A DNA stretch of 64,000 nucleotides from Oopsacas minuta (Eukaryota > Porifera > Hexactinellida > Lyssacinosida > Leucopsacidae): assembly GCA_024704765.1 (NCBI GenBank), contig JAKMXF010000364.1:62001-126000 (forward strand), in the 5' to 3' direction. Position numbers and translations under genes: made by a program. The notes beneath the pieces are model-generated. The model was not told the DNA's origin. It worked only from the letters and a program-made list of their open reading frames with translations, and made no database searches. Shown here piece by piece: positions 23,920-34,722 of the stretch (within the stretch, counting starts at the first letter, position 1; every line of letters begins with the position of its first letter).

Positions 23920-24990
23920 AAATAGGATCGCTCAGGCAGGCTAATCATAAGAAAACATTCATAAGATTAGTCCCGAAACTATTTCCTTGCCACATTTTCC
24001 CGATATTTTGAACAATTTGTCCGAAGATTCTGTCCCTTCTTTAGAGAAATCCTTCAATCCGAATCCAACATTGGACTCTCAAATTAACTCCCCAGAGTGG
24101 GTTAGTATTTTGTTTCATGTTGGTGTGATACTTGCCCAGAGAAATGAATCAAAATCAAAAGATGAGTATTTTTGCACAGATTCCCCAATTCTGGGGTGTT
24201 GACTTTCCTGCTTGAAGTATATTATTTGAGGATTGTAGAAAGTTGTATATGGATTTTTGTTAAAGCTGGTTAATGGCAATTACAATGGTAGATAATACAC
24301 ATTTTAGATAATCAGTTTGGTCAGAAAAGGCCCTTCGAGCAAAATTCTCGCTAGAAGTCGTTCCGCCGCTGGGGTCAGGTAGGTCAACTTTCAAACCAGC
24401 TTTCCTGATTATGAGATTCCATACACTTCATGGATTCTTTAATAGTTAGAGAGTTTTAGGCCTACTCAGTTTATTGATATGAAGATGATATACCAAAAGA
24501 TTATACTACCTAAATTGTTCAAAATCCTAAATAGTAAATTTTCTATATTTTCATAAAATATTTTCACCGAAGATGCATGTATACGAATAAAGTAGAGATG
24601 CTGAAGTTATGTTGATAGTACAGATGGGTGTATGGTTAAGTTAAAACGATCGTTTGATGGAAGTGCAAATAATGAATCAATATCATCAATATCTAAGAAT
24701 AACTGAGCAGCATCTGTAATTTTTCTTTTGATAGGGAATCCATCAGTTACCAATTCTCTGTCGTTCAAATCTTTATGTGTGGCTGTACACATTAGGCAAC
24801 TTGCGCCTCCAGCAGTAGAAAGAATAGCTGATATCTTCCCGTCAAACCATAGATCATACGATATCAACAATAATTAAACTACCTTCTATATATATGCTTT
24901 CTCCAAACTTAGATGTTTCTGGATTGATAACATCGTCCGTGAATGTACGAATATTTGCTTCGTATTACTTCTCAGTATACAGAAAGATGT
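23920..24990 (-). pseudogene. Transib/RAG1-like transposase relic, copy 2
   Basis: Read from 24990 downward, colinear with the intact protein at 32331-34415: YEANIRTFTDDVINPE near 24950; DGKISAILSTAGGASCLMC near 24840-24785 (second catalytic Asp and zinc Cys pair); SDRELVTDGFPIKRK-like block; LPSNDRFNLT near 24650; SLTIKESMKC near 24440; PSGGTTSSENFARRAFSDQ near 24370; DSFLWASITPT near 24155; GLKDFSKEGTESSDKL near 24060; YRENVARK near 23995. Stops and frame changes throughout. Only its central part forms an open frame (24607-24870). The N-terminal third, including the first catalytic Asp, is absent, cut near a G-rich minisatellite. Confidence 0.82.
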
Positions 24991-25240
24991 AGGGGTTCAT
25001 TTGGGGGTGGCCCCAGAATGAAAATTTTTATCTTAAATTTTAGAGGGCTCTTCTCTATTTGGGGTGCTTCCCCACCAAATTTTATATAGTGATCTATAAT
25101 CCTGAGGTCTCTCAAGTTTCGGGGTTCCCTCCTCCAAATTTTATAACTTATCACATATTTTAGATCGCCCTCTATATTTGGGGGTGTCCTCTCCCCAAAT
25201 TCAATATTGTTATTTATTGTTCAGTTTGGGGTTTTACCAT
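24985..25240. repeat. G-rich minisatellite, about 60-bp units
   Basis: Four diverged units, each starting with TTTGGGGGTG- or TTTCGGGGTT-like runs followed by CCCC-rich text and CCAAATTTTATA. They begin near 24998, 25058, 25116 and 25178. The unit can fold, since the GGGG run pairs with the CCCC run about 10 bp later. A similar GGGG/CCCC motif occurs once at 31321-31372. Confidence 0.7.
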
Positions 25241-25715
25241 TCTTTTCAATATCGGAGTTTTCCCTCTAAACTATGTAGGTCAACCCACTTTCTTGTTATC
25301 AAAATTTCAACTACCAGATGTTTTCCATAAATATATAGTGAGAAATATGTAGTGTATTTATGAAACTCTAAATCTCATAGTGATTGAAAATGTTGTAAAT
25401 GTGTTCAACAAAAGTTTGAATTGTATTTAACAAAGAAAGGTCTTAGGTGTTACTGAAGCAATTGGTTCATAATGGTAGCAGTCATTATGGAGGTAGATAT
25501 TGAGAGAGCTTGAAACGTTCTTTCCTCTCTTAGGACTGAAACCTTGGTGAGAAATTTTCTGCCATTCTTTATCCTTGAAGACAAAAATACCTGTTTCTAA
25601 CCATATTGCAGAAGAAATAATTCAACGTCACTAGCCCAAACTGTTGTTGCTGACATGTTCGTCTTAGAAAAATATCCACTCATCTTTTGGTCATGTTTTA
25701 TCTCAACATAATTAT
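25241..25715. other. intergenic, no gene seen
   Basis: AT-rich sequence with no recognisable feature. Confidence 0.35.
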
Positions 25716-25723
25716 CACATAGG

Positions 25724-26823
25724 CAGGGGCGTAGATCCGTGATTTTTCTGGGGGGATGGAGAATTTAAAACTAGCACTTTTCTGCATATGATAAATATGA
25801 GTATGCCATAATCGTAGTCATTAAACTTCCTAACTCGACAAAAAGATAGACAATAATAAAAACAGCTAAGAACATAGATCATAGTATATATAATATACTT
25901 TATACTTGTTAGTATGAAAAGAACCTAATGATTTAATATATCTAGATTCCAGTAAAAATTATTCGAAATTGCCAAATATTTTTCGACTTATTTCATTTCT
26001 TGTCGAAAACTATTTTGCTAGTGTCGCGATATTCTAAATTAAAATGGCCAATACCAAATTAAAGAAAAACTAGTGACAATTATTCGAAAAGACTCTACGA
26101 GTGCGAATTATTAATAAGCACGATAGAGATTTTTACAAGTATACATTTAACAGGATTGTAACCAGGGTTGTTTGATTTAATCAAGTGATTTAAATCATTG
26201 ATTTAAATCAAAATCCGAGTTTTATCAAAATATCTTATTAAAATTCAATATTTTGATGTTTTGATTATTTTCTCAAGCTGATTATGTCCATTCTGATATT
26301 ATTATGGATACCTATCGAAAAACTATTCATTTGTACAGTCAGAATCGCTTATCGTGAACCCCTTCATAATGACTTGGCTTAATACAAATCTTATGTAAAC
26401 CGAAGAATTGGGACCTGAGAGGGTTGTTCATAATGAACAAATGTTCATATTAAGCCGGATGGTTCAGTCAGCTGTCATACAAAATCCGATTAAAATAAAA
26501 TAATCCGATTAAATTCAAAAATCTAATTTTTTGATATTTTTAATAAATCATGATTTTTATCAACCCTGATTCTATAATATATATTTCAATGAGTAGATAC
26601 GGAACGACATCTCAGATTAATATCTTTGAAAACATACTCGAGAACAGTGAAATTTGAATATAACAAAAGGATAATCTGCTGAAACCCAAAAGATTTGAGA
26701 GCAAAAATAATGTAGATGTATCTCAAAAGTTAAAATGTAGGGGGGATGATTACATAGAGCATCCCCCAAGCTCATAAGTGGGGGGGGATATATCCCCCCA
26801 TCCCCCCGGGATCTACGCCCCTG
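25724..26823. mobile_element. hAT-type non-autonomous element with 8-bp target duplication
   Basis: Terminal repeats CAGGGGCGTAGATCC at 25724 and its exact complement ending at 26823. Both sides carry the perfect 8-bp direct repeat CACATAGG (25716-25723 and 26824-26831), the hAT signature. It is 1100 bp without coding capacity. Near the ends are GGGGGGAT/ATCCCCCC runs. It contains a smaller nested element at 26163-26568. Confidence 0.9.
26163..26568. mobile_element. nested MITE with CAGGGTTG termini
   Basis: Left end CAGGGTTGTTTGATTTAATC, right end AAATCATGATTTTTATCAAC followed by CCTG, forming an inverted pair rich in GATTTAAATC. Flanks ATTGTAAC and ATTCTATA are only partly alike, so the target duplication has decayed. 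The 406 bp encode nothing. Confidence 0.6.
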
Positions 26824-26831
26824 CACATAGG

Positions 26832-28173
26832 GAAGATGTACTCATAAAGGCTAATAATTTCTTGCGAATTATCTCATGCATATCTTTATTTGCTGATTAC
26901 TACCAAGCAAGTGCCCTGAATAGGTAGTTTCCATCTGCAATTATTGATATTTTTTCTTCAGGAATGCAATAATCTAATATGAATTTTTGATGAATTATCC
27001 TAACAGAAGAAAAATGTGTCAGCTTTTGAAAATCTAAGACTATCTTACAATTCAAAGTTCTCCATTGATTATCTACTGGTAAAAATAGTAATTACTGGAG
27101 TTCGAAGATCTCGTCCTATTGGCTATATATTGTACACTTTGGTATTTTTGACGTTCTTCTGATTTGTTGCATAGAAGTTTTCCTGTTTCCTTGGTAATTT
27201 TTTTTTGACTTTTGGCTAATGGTATTATAAATCTACATCCGTAGTATTGGTCATGGAAGGAATTTCAGATTCGTTCAGAATACTATCTGATCTTGAGGAA
27301 TGTGTCAGTTTTAAAGGAATTGGAACAAACAAATTTTCTAATTTTGAAAAGTGAGTAAATTTGTCAACATTTATATCATCACATCCTGAATCTGACGAGA
27401 ACTCATTATCGGGATCTGAAAATATGCACTTGCGTTTCCTAAAGGCTTATTGGCTTTGAATTGAAAAGGAGTATCATTACCACCATCGATAACTGGAGTA
27501 CTCTTTCTTATTTCAGTTTGTTGATTATATGAAATTTCAACTGAAAACAGCAGTCATGAGCATAATTGCCCGGAAAAATGCGTTCTTCACATAGACGAGC
27601 TGTTAAAGGATCCAAAGTTTGTAATAGTTTGCGAAAATATATCCCTCATGTTCATTTTGGCCAGTCGTGGCCGGGTAATATCAAGTTTTTGGGTGATTTG
27701 GCATGATATTATCAATAATTTTGAACTCAATCCAACCTCCCACAAATGAACACCAAGCATTTTTAATCGAGCGACTCGTTAATTTTTCAGAATTTCAGCA
27801 TTTAGGCAATTCATATTATACCACTTGTATTTACTAAATTTCGAGCAAAGATTTTCAATTTTATATGAATAACTAGGAAGCATTTGATTCTCTTCTTTCT
27901 CAACCATCAATCAGAATGGCAGTCGATTCCTCTATCCAGATATCTGATCTTTCAGATGGCAAATTCTCCTCAATTTGGAGAAGATTCAGAGAATTGAAGT
28001 CTGAACTTGATGCTTTCAGCAAGTGTAACGATCTCTCAACATGACACCCACTCCTGTTTTATTCTACTCAACCCCCCGATCCCACAGAGGAACGTACTAT
28101 TGGAGAAGAGCGAATCGCTTTTGCAGTTGATCCTGCAGAGGAATCTCAAAACCTTTGCATAAATGATACTGAA
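26832..28173. other. intergenic, no gene seen
   Basis: AT-rich sequence between two hAT-type elements. No coding block recognised. Confidence 0.35.
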
Positions 28174-28484
28174 CAGTGGCGTAATGATGTCTAGTGCCGC
28201 TGGGGGCACATGCTCTAAACGCCGCCCCCTAAAACGTAACTTTATGAGTAGTTATCTTAAACAACTCCTGGAAAGGGTGTTGTTTGAAAATTCCCTTGCC
28301 CCTGCCCTGGTTCATTAGATACCATCTTTGGTTATTGTTTACATGATATGTGATTACACATATATGTTTTAACCTTTATCCGAAAATACAATAATACAAC
28401 CGCTTCTGGTCGTTAGTAGCTCTTCTTCACAGCCTGATCTTTCGTGCTTTGAGTCTCGCAAATTTATCGATCACATGGGTGAAG

Positions 28485-29793
28485 CAGGGGCCGTAGCCAG
28501 AGCGTAGAGTTAGGAGGGGCTAAGTAAACTTTAGGGGGGCTTGGATGCTTAAGATTTGTATATCTATTTTGGGGGTAGGCCCATACCCAACTCCCAAGCT
28601 ACTTTGGAGGAAGGTAAAATTACTTAGTTCATAAATATTCAGACAACTCTGGGGCCTTATTAACTAAAATTCTAAGAATAACTCTAAGAATTAATGAAAT
28701 ATTTTTAGTTTAGTTATGAATTCTTAACTTGGCAATACTTAGAGGATTCTAAGAATAATTCTTAGAATTAAGCAATTTTAAAATTATTCTTAGAATTAGG
28801 TAATTCTACTTGATTGATTCTTAGCTTTTGATTAATAAAATTTATGACAATTCATTCGACTTCAATCGCTTTTTGAGAAGATATGCACGTAGTAGAAAAT
28901 AAAATCCTTAACTTGTATACTTGAATTATCATGAATGAGATCCACGAGTGACATTATCTCCTCCTTGAATGAGATTCTTTGAATGAGTTTTCGATTTTTC
29001 AGTGGTCATAATGCGAGCGATTGGTAAGATATTATCATAATTAATTAACAATTTATAACTAAAGATGACAATATACTTAAATGGATAAAATTGCATAGAT
29101 TGCGTAAATTTTTGCAGGGTGTCACTCAAATGACATTGAATTTATTTACCTTAGTTTAGATACAACACTATTATGTTTCAAAATATTTGAGATATAATGA
29201 TATAAGTACATTTTTTGATGTCATAATACAATTCAGAGTGACATCAAGAAATTGTATCTAAATATAGTTGGTATGTAGTTCGGCTAGTTCTATACTGTGG
29301 GAATTACAACATGTGGATATGATAATCAAAACATATTGTCTTAAGCGATTAACAATCTTCTTTGTAAATAAATGCATATTTATTATAATTTCATAGAAGA
29401 GTTGAATAAATTATAAGTTAAGTGTCCTCTTACCTCACTAAATATTTTTCCTAGAATTTGGCTTAAGAATTTAGTTAATAAGGCCCCAGGTATTCTATAG
29501 TTTCGCTTAGTAATCGTAAAATGTATCAAACTGGAAGGAATATATGTTGTGGTCATATAACAACAAAAATATAATTACAATGGTCGCTGTAAAAGGATCC
29601 ATATAATTAAGTATATTTACTAGCAAGAGGAATTAGATAACTACAATGTATAGTCAATTTGACATGTTCACAAAAATTTCCTCGATTTAACTAATATTTA
29701 AGATCTAAGATAGTAAAGATCAATATAGCTTAGCAAAAGTTACGAGGTGGTTGAATTTGGTAGGGGGGCTGAGCCCCCCTAGCTACGGCCCTG
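28485..29793. mobile_element. hAT-type non-autonomous element nested in the outer one
   Basis: Left end CAGGGGCCGTAGCCAG, right end complement of CAGGGCCGTAGCTAGGGGGG. Perfect 8-bp direct repeats GGGTGAAG lie at 28477-28484 and 29794-29801. No coding sequence. It carries a third-level insertion at 28651-29487. Confidence 0.88.
28651..29487. mobile_element. third-level nested MITE with GGGGCCTTATTAACTAA termini
   Basis: GGGGCCTTATTAACTAAAAT at 28651 is the inverted counterpart of TTTAGTTAATAAGGCCCC ending at 29487. The left interior has repeated ATTCTTAGAATT palindromes. The 837-bp segment encodes nothing. No clear target duplication; superfamily not assigned. Confidence 0.65.
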
Positions 29794-29959
29794 GGGTGAA
29801 GTAACTTAAGATACAACACTGGTTAGAAAGGATATAAATTATCATGGGATTACATGAGATTTATCATAGTTGTGTGGACCAATATGTCAAAATGCCGCCC
29901 CCAAGAAAGTGCCGCTGGGGGCACGTGCCACTATTGCCCCCCCCGTCGTTACGCTACTG

Positions 29960-30563
29960 CCTACAATTCGACTTAAGATATTCCGAATATTAATTATCAT
30001 ACTAATGCTTGCAAATTTTTTGTTATTTGATAGAATATATTGCAATATATAGATTGACATGTTAAATTATATTATTTATTATGAGTTATTAAATACAATT
30101 ATCAAATGCCTACCACCTTCTGTACAAGTAATATTATTATAAAATATTTATATACACTGTCTATTTTTGGCATTTTGAATAATTATACATATTGTAAATT
30201 TGTAATACGCAGTGGGGACATAGTTTACATGTTACCAAACAAATTCACTACTTTCTAGAATCCAACTCTAAATTGCTTTCTTTATTTAGTTACGCACAGT
30301 CTGTTACATAATTATTCAGAATGGAGATGTTTTGTTACAAAACTTCAGTACTTTGTCCTACTTCACTCATGCTACTTGCGTTTCGCTGTCCATAATGGCT
30401 TAATGATATATTTTGCTAAAATTCCCTGAACCAAGTCATTATCTTATTGTTTCCTGAAATTTTGCTCTTTATTATTAATTATGACCTCATGTAAATGTTT
30501 ATTTTGACCTCCATTACTATTACTTACCTTAATTATTTCCCTACTTGACAATTGGCGCTGAGA
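29960..30563. other. intergenic, no gene seen
   Basis: AT-rich sequence without recognised features. Confidence 0.35.
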
Positions 30564-31316
30564 ATGACTCAATACGAGAAGAGGGAAATTGTGAAGACAC
30601 TTCTACAATCCGGAAGCATTTGCCAAAGGAAATTTTTGTTAATTGTGGAATTTCCTTAGCTACAGTTTACAATGTTAAACGCCGATTAGATGAAGGTGTA
30701 CCGCTATTTCACCAAAGTGCGCAGGGAGACCCAATAATTTGCGATCTTCCATCCAATTGTCTATTCTTCACCAGGTACGATGTAAACCATACTTCTCTTC
30801 GCGAACATTAGCAAGTCGTACAGGTAATCAGTCTTCCTATCAGACTGTCCGGAGAGTGTTGAAGGACCAATCTTACACCAAACCTTACCATGCTCAGATC
30901 CCTATGTTGAGTGAAAAAATCGCATGTACAGGGTAGAATGGGCATAAAAGTACAAATACTTGAAGAAACAATGGGTTCAAACAATATTTCTTGACGAGAT
31001 GTCAATCTGGCTCTCAAGGGGAAGATTAAGGATGCAGACAAATTCCAACAAAAAAACGATCGCCCCAACAACGAAGAATGTCCCAAAGATACACGTGTGG
31101 GCTGCATTCTCATCTATGGGTACATTGCAATTGTGCGTTTTCACTAACAATATGAACAGTGTAATGTTTTTAGATATATTGGAAAGATATTTGATAACTC
31201 AAGCACAGGTATATCATGAAAGTCAGTGGCGATTGGTGTGGGACAATGATTTAAAACACATATCGCAAAAGGTCCGTGCCTGGTTGGCACAAAATGTACC
31301 AAATTTTCAGGGTTCT
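30564..31316 (+). pseudogene. Tc1-like transposase, 3'-truncated
   Basis: Starts MTQYEKREIVKTLLQSG at the ATG near 30564. A frame change leads to the second helix-turn-helix (GISLATVYNVKRRL near 30645). Further pieces: SRTGNQSSYQTVRRVLKDQ near 30810; QTIFLDEMSIWLS near 30980 with the first Asp; HVWAAFSSMGTLQL near 31095; LVWDNDLKHIS near 31240 with the second Asp of the usual DNDPKHT motif. It stops at about 31315 at a GGGG-rich block, so the third acid is missing. No terminal repeats found. Confidence 0.8.
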
Positions 31317-31317
31317 A

Positions 31318-31376
31318 TCTACTGGGGGGTGGGGGGAAGCTTCCTCCCCAAACTCTTCAGCTTCCCCCCCAAAATC
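31318..31376. repeat. isolated GGGG/CCCC foldback block
   Basis: A GGGGGGTGGGGGG run followed within 45 bp by CTTCCCCCCC, resembling one unit of the minisatellite at 24985-25240. It forms the truncation point of the upstream Tc1 fragment. Confidence 0.5.
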
Positions 31377-31545
31377 TCATAAATTGTACTAGTAATCGCA
31401 ATATATTATTCAATAGATAAATTATTAGAATATCAATTCATTGTGAAAATACTATTTGAAATGTAAATAAATAACATGTGGGAAACTTGAATCACATTTC
31501 ATACTATTTGCAACTGGGAAATAATAACATATGTTGGAAAGTACA

Positions 31546-34500
31546 CACAGTAGTTTGAATGCAAAGAATAGACAAAAAATAGATTTCATTATTAATGGTT
31601 TGAACTCGTTCTTGTTTGTTTGAATAATGTTAATTTCAAATTTCAATTCGATCGAATACATATAGCTCTCACAATATGAATTTAAAGAATCAATCAAAAA
31701 TAGTTCTATTTGCGGTTTCAGTGATGCTAATATTAGCACCAATTTAAGTTTACTTGAGAGCGTCACAGAATTCTCCGAATCAAATTTATTTTATTTCGTC
31801 AACACAATTCAGTTATGCTAAATCTGATTTCTCATTTTCGTCAGTGTATCTTTATTACATTTGGATTCAAAGTTGATTTGATTAATGGTACTTTAGAGGT
31901 ACAATATTTTTAAAAAAGAACTTCCAAATGGCCGCAAAAAAAAAAAACATCACAAAACACAACTTAGAAATTAATTCCAAAATGGCATTATAATATCTAG
32001 AAAGACATATTAAAATGATACGCCCCGAAACAGTGCGCAACATGAAAATTTCTAGCGAATTCCATTGTCACCTTTTTGTTGCTATGCAATTTATATGCTA
32101 AATTTATCTACTCGATTGCAGCATTCCAATTACCAATAAATGTAATATATAAATACATGATTAATATGACATTAACAAATTGAATTTGCTGATAATCAAC
32201 CGTTTTCTACGCTTTTATCAATGACTCAAGAACTAACTTTCCCTAACTCTCATCTTGAATTTGCGAAGATTTTGAAGACAACAACAACTGTATCTCGACG
32301 ACACTCAGTTTCTTTGAGCAGAACTTTCAAATGGACTTCGAAGAAAGGAAACAATTGGAAGCAACGCTCCTCCGAGTAAGAAGCAGGATCAGGAAGGCAA
32401 AGAAATCGCTAGATTGCTTAGAGGGAGACTGGTGGCATTGTGGTATATCCATGGAACCAGAGTTGAAGAGGAACCGTTTTTATGATACCGTTGAGCTGTC
32501 TTCAGATGATGAAGAAGTCATATCCACACTCTCTGCAAACCATAGGAAGAGTATTGACAATCTCACGATGCAACAACAACGCTCACGACTCTCAAATGTC
32601 TTGGAATCTATCAAAGCACTCTCAATCGTTGAGAATACTTCAGAAATCAAGATAGCTGCACTTGCCTTGCAACTACTATCGAACCAAACAAAACAGCGAG
32701 AAATAGCTAAAGTTTCAAAATCTGTAGTCTATGACAAGTTTTCGGGTCAATTCGGTAAATTGTTGAAGAAAGAGCTCGATGTTACCAAGACAGTGTTCCT
32801 TGTAGATCTCCTAGAAATTGGCAGGAGGAAATACACACAACTCCGACATCACTTGCTATCTAGCGATATTCGTTTCCCGGCATACTATAGGGTAGTAGAA
32901 GAAAGAAACAGTATAATTTTACGGTCGGATATTCAGATGTACCCCAATCCTGAAACTCCACTTGGTGTATATATACCATATGCCCATCACGTCCGCCATA
33001 CTTTTTGCAGGATTATGTCCACGCTACCGCCACCTCCAGCTCAAGATTATCCCCTACAATTCCAGATAGCAGACGGACTAGATGGCTCTGGAAGTCACAC
33101 TGTATATAATCAATCAAACACGAATACAGATACTAAGTCGTTTATCTTATTCTGTTTCAGAGCTGTAAAGGTAATAAGCAATAGCGGTCGCGAACTCTGG
33201 AAAAATAACGCTCCCAATTCTCCTTTTGCTCAACGTCCGATTTTCCTCCTCGCTGCGAAAGAAAACGAAGCTAATATCAAGCGATTTATGGACGATCTAA
33301 TCAATACTGATACTGATCTTATGAGAAGTGAAGGATTTACTCTTGGCCCTGATCAGCAAGTACGAGTCGACATTGTTCGATCAATACTTGATGGGAAAAT
33401 GGCAGGAATTCTATCTGGAGCAGGTGGGGCAAGTTGTCAATTATGCACAGCAACTCATAAGGAACTCAGTGATCGTGAGTTGATAATACAGGGATTTCCT
33501 ATCAACAGGCACATTACTGATGCAATTCAACTTTTCTGTGAAATAGAAGACAGCCATTCGTTCTTCTCACTCCCTTCAAACCAACGTTGTAACATAACGC
33601 ACGAACCAACCTCAACAATAAACATCCTTCCAGCATCTCCGTTACACTCGTACACTGGCATTTTCAGGTGGTTCAATCTACTAATTTATCATATGAATTG
33701 TGGAAAACCCACATGGTCACCGACATCTTTGACGATAAAAAATTCAATGATATTTGTCAGAAATCTGATTGGAGGGAAGACAGGAATGAGGATAGATCAG
33801 CTGAATGCAAGTGGAGGTACTAGCTCTACTAGTAGTGTAGCTCGTCGAGCATTTTCCTGTGATTCGAAATACATTGAGTGTGTATTGTCAGTTGTTGAAA
33901 CAGAACACAAAGAAACACTTTCAAAACTACATACACACTTGTCAGCTATTCTTCGAATAATCAATTCAGACAGGATCATTAACACCGAGGTCTTTGGTGA
34001 TCTATGCACCGATACATATCTCTTGATCGTTGATTCATTACCTTGGGTGAGCATTACTTCAACATTACACAGGGTATTAGCTCACTCAGAGGAAATTTTG
34101 AAAGGGTCCAACCTTGGGCGAGGTCTGAAATGTTTCTCTGAAGAGGGATCCGAGGCATGCAACAAGTTACTAAGAAAGTATAGGGAGAATCTTGCAAGGA
34201 AGTCTTCATTTGAAGATAATCCAATGGACATTATCGTGAGACTGGCCTCTGAAAGTGACCCTGTATTGAATCAATTTCGTTCAAGTTTAGTTTGTGAAAG
34301 GTGTGGGGAACACGGCCACACAAAAAGAGCAAAGTGTTGTAGGGATAATACCGAAAATAGATTACTAGATTCTTCCATAGACGAAATTGTTGATTCACTT
34401 ATAATTAATTCATAGATTCATTAAAATGTTGAATCTATACATTCTGATCCAAATACTATACAGGGTAATAGTATACATACAGAGTAAGAGATTTTTCTTA

Positions 34501-34722
34501 TGAAGTGGAAATTTCTATGAGTTTTATTGAATAATTTTTTAAATGTGACGTCATCATAATATGTGATGACGTCATATCCAGAAATCTAGAAGCCATAGAA
34601 GAAATTTGATTACCCCATTCGATTCCTCAGATACGATAACCTATTCGCAAATAATACATTGCATATGGCTATCTGGTACTAGAATACCTATTCTTTACTA
34701 ACTCCCATTTTAAACCACTGTG
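31546..34722 (+). mobile_element. putative Transib-type transposon, proposed ends
   Basis: Proposed left end CACAGTAGTTTGAATGC at 31546; proposed right end is the complement of CACAGTGGTTTAAAATGG, finishing at 34722. The two agree over about 15 of 17 bases allowing one gap, and both start with the heptamer expected for Transib and RAG recombination signals. The interval is 3177 bp and holds one intact transposase. The expected 5-bp target duplication is not clean (GTACA against CTTAC), so boundaries are provisional. Confidence 0.5.
32331..34415 (+). CDS. Transib/RAG1-family transposase, intact frame, C-terminal zinc knuckle
   Basis: An uninterrupted 694-residue, intron-free frame. By homology it is the DDE recombinase that nicks at its terminal heptamers and makes hairpin ends, as RAG1 does in V(D)J joining. 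Catalytic acids by alignment with RAG1 from memory: D248 in DGLDGSG (RAG1 D600), D354 in LDGKMAG (D708, RAG1 DEKLV) and E608 in SEEGSEACNK (E962). Zinc ligands C369 and C372 (SCQLC) and H580 and H585 (LHRVLAH) match the RAG1 C727/C730 and H937/H942 spacing. A block near residues 175-190 (YTQLRHHLLSS) resembles the region before the RAG1 catalytic core. Residues 655-669 form CERCGEHGHTKRAKC, a CCHC-like knuckle. No nonamer-binding GRPR motif, no RING finger and no RAG2-like Kelch gene nearby. The ATG at 32331 is the first in frame. Length fits Transib transposases. Confidence 0.9.
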   Translation: MDFEERKQLEATLLRVRSRIRKAKKSLDCLEGDWWHCGISMEPELKRNRFYDTVELSSDDEEVISTLSANHRKSIDNLTMQQQRSRLSNVLESIKALSIVENTSEIKIAALALQLLSNQTKQREIAKVSKSVVYDKFSGQFGKLLKKELDVTKTVFLVDLLEIGRRKYTQLRHHLLSSDIRFPAYYRVVEERNSIILRSDIQMYPNPETPLGVYIPYAHHVRHTFCRIMSTLPPPPAQDYPLQFQIADGLDGSGSHTVYNQSNTNTDTKSFILFCFRAVKVISNSGRELWKNNAPNSPFAQRPIFLLAAKENEANIKRFMDDLINTDTDLMRSEGFTLGPDQQVRVDIVRSILDGKMAGILSGAGGASCQLCTATHKELSDRELIIQGFPINRHITDAIQLFCEIEDSHSFFSLPSNQRCNITHEPTSTINILPASPLHSYTGIFRWFNLLIYHMNCGKPTWSPTSLTIKNSMIFVRNLIGGKTGMRIDQLNASGGTSSTSSVARRAFSCDSKYIECVLSVVETEHKETLSKLHTHLSAILRIINSDRIINTEVFGDLCTDTYLLIVDSLPWVSITSTLHRVLAHSEEILKGSNLGRGLKCFSEEGSEACNKLLRKYRENLARKSSFEDNPMDIIVRLASESDPVLNQFRSSLVCERCGEHGHTKRAKCCRDNTENRLLDSSIDEIVDSLIINS

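Larger units (their letters stand above)
28174..29959. mobile_element. outer non-autonomous element, TIR CAGTGGCGTAA
   Basis: Left end CAGTGGCGTAATGATG, right end complement of CAGTAGCGTAACGACG. Just inside, both sides share the block GTGCCGCTGGGGGCACGTGC in direct or inverted form and a GCCGCCCCC word. Without the inserted element (28477-29801) it would be about 470 bp. Flanking 8-mers no longer match. Confidence 0.65.

Noticed and set aside
33797-34054. Minus-strand frame inside the Transib-like gene
   Set aside because: Shadow of the recognised coding frame.
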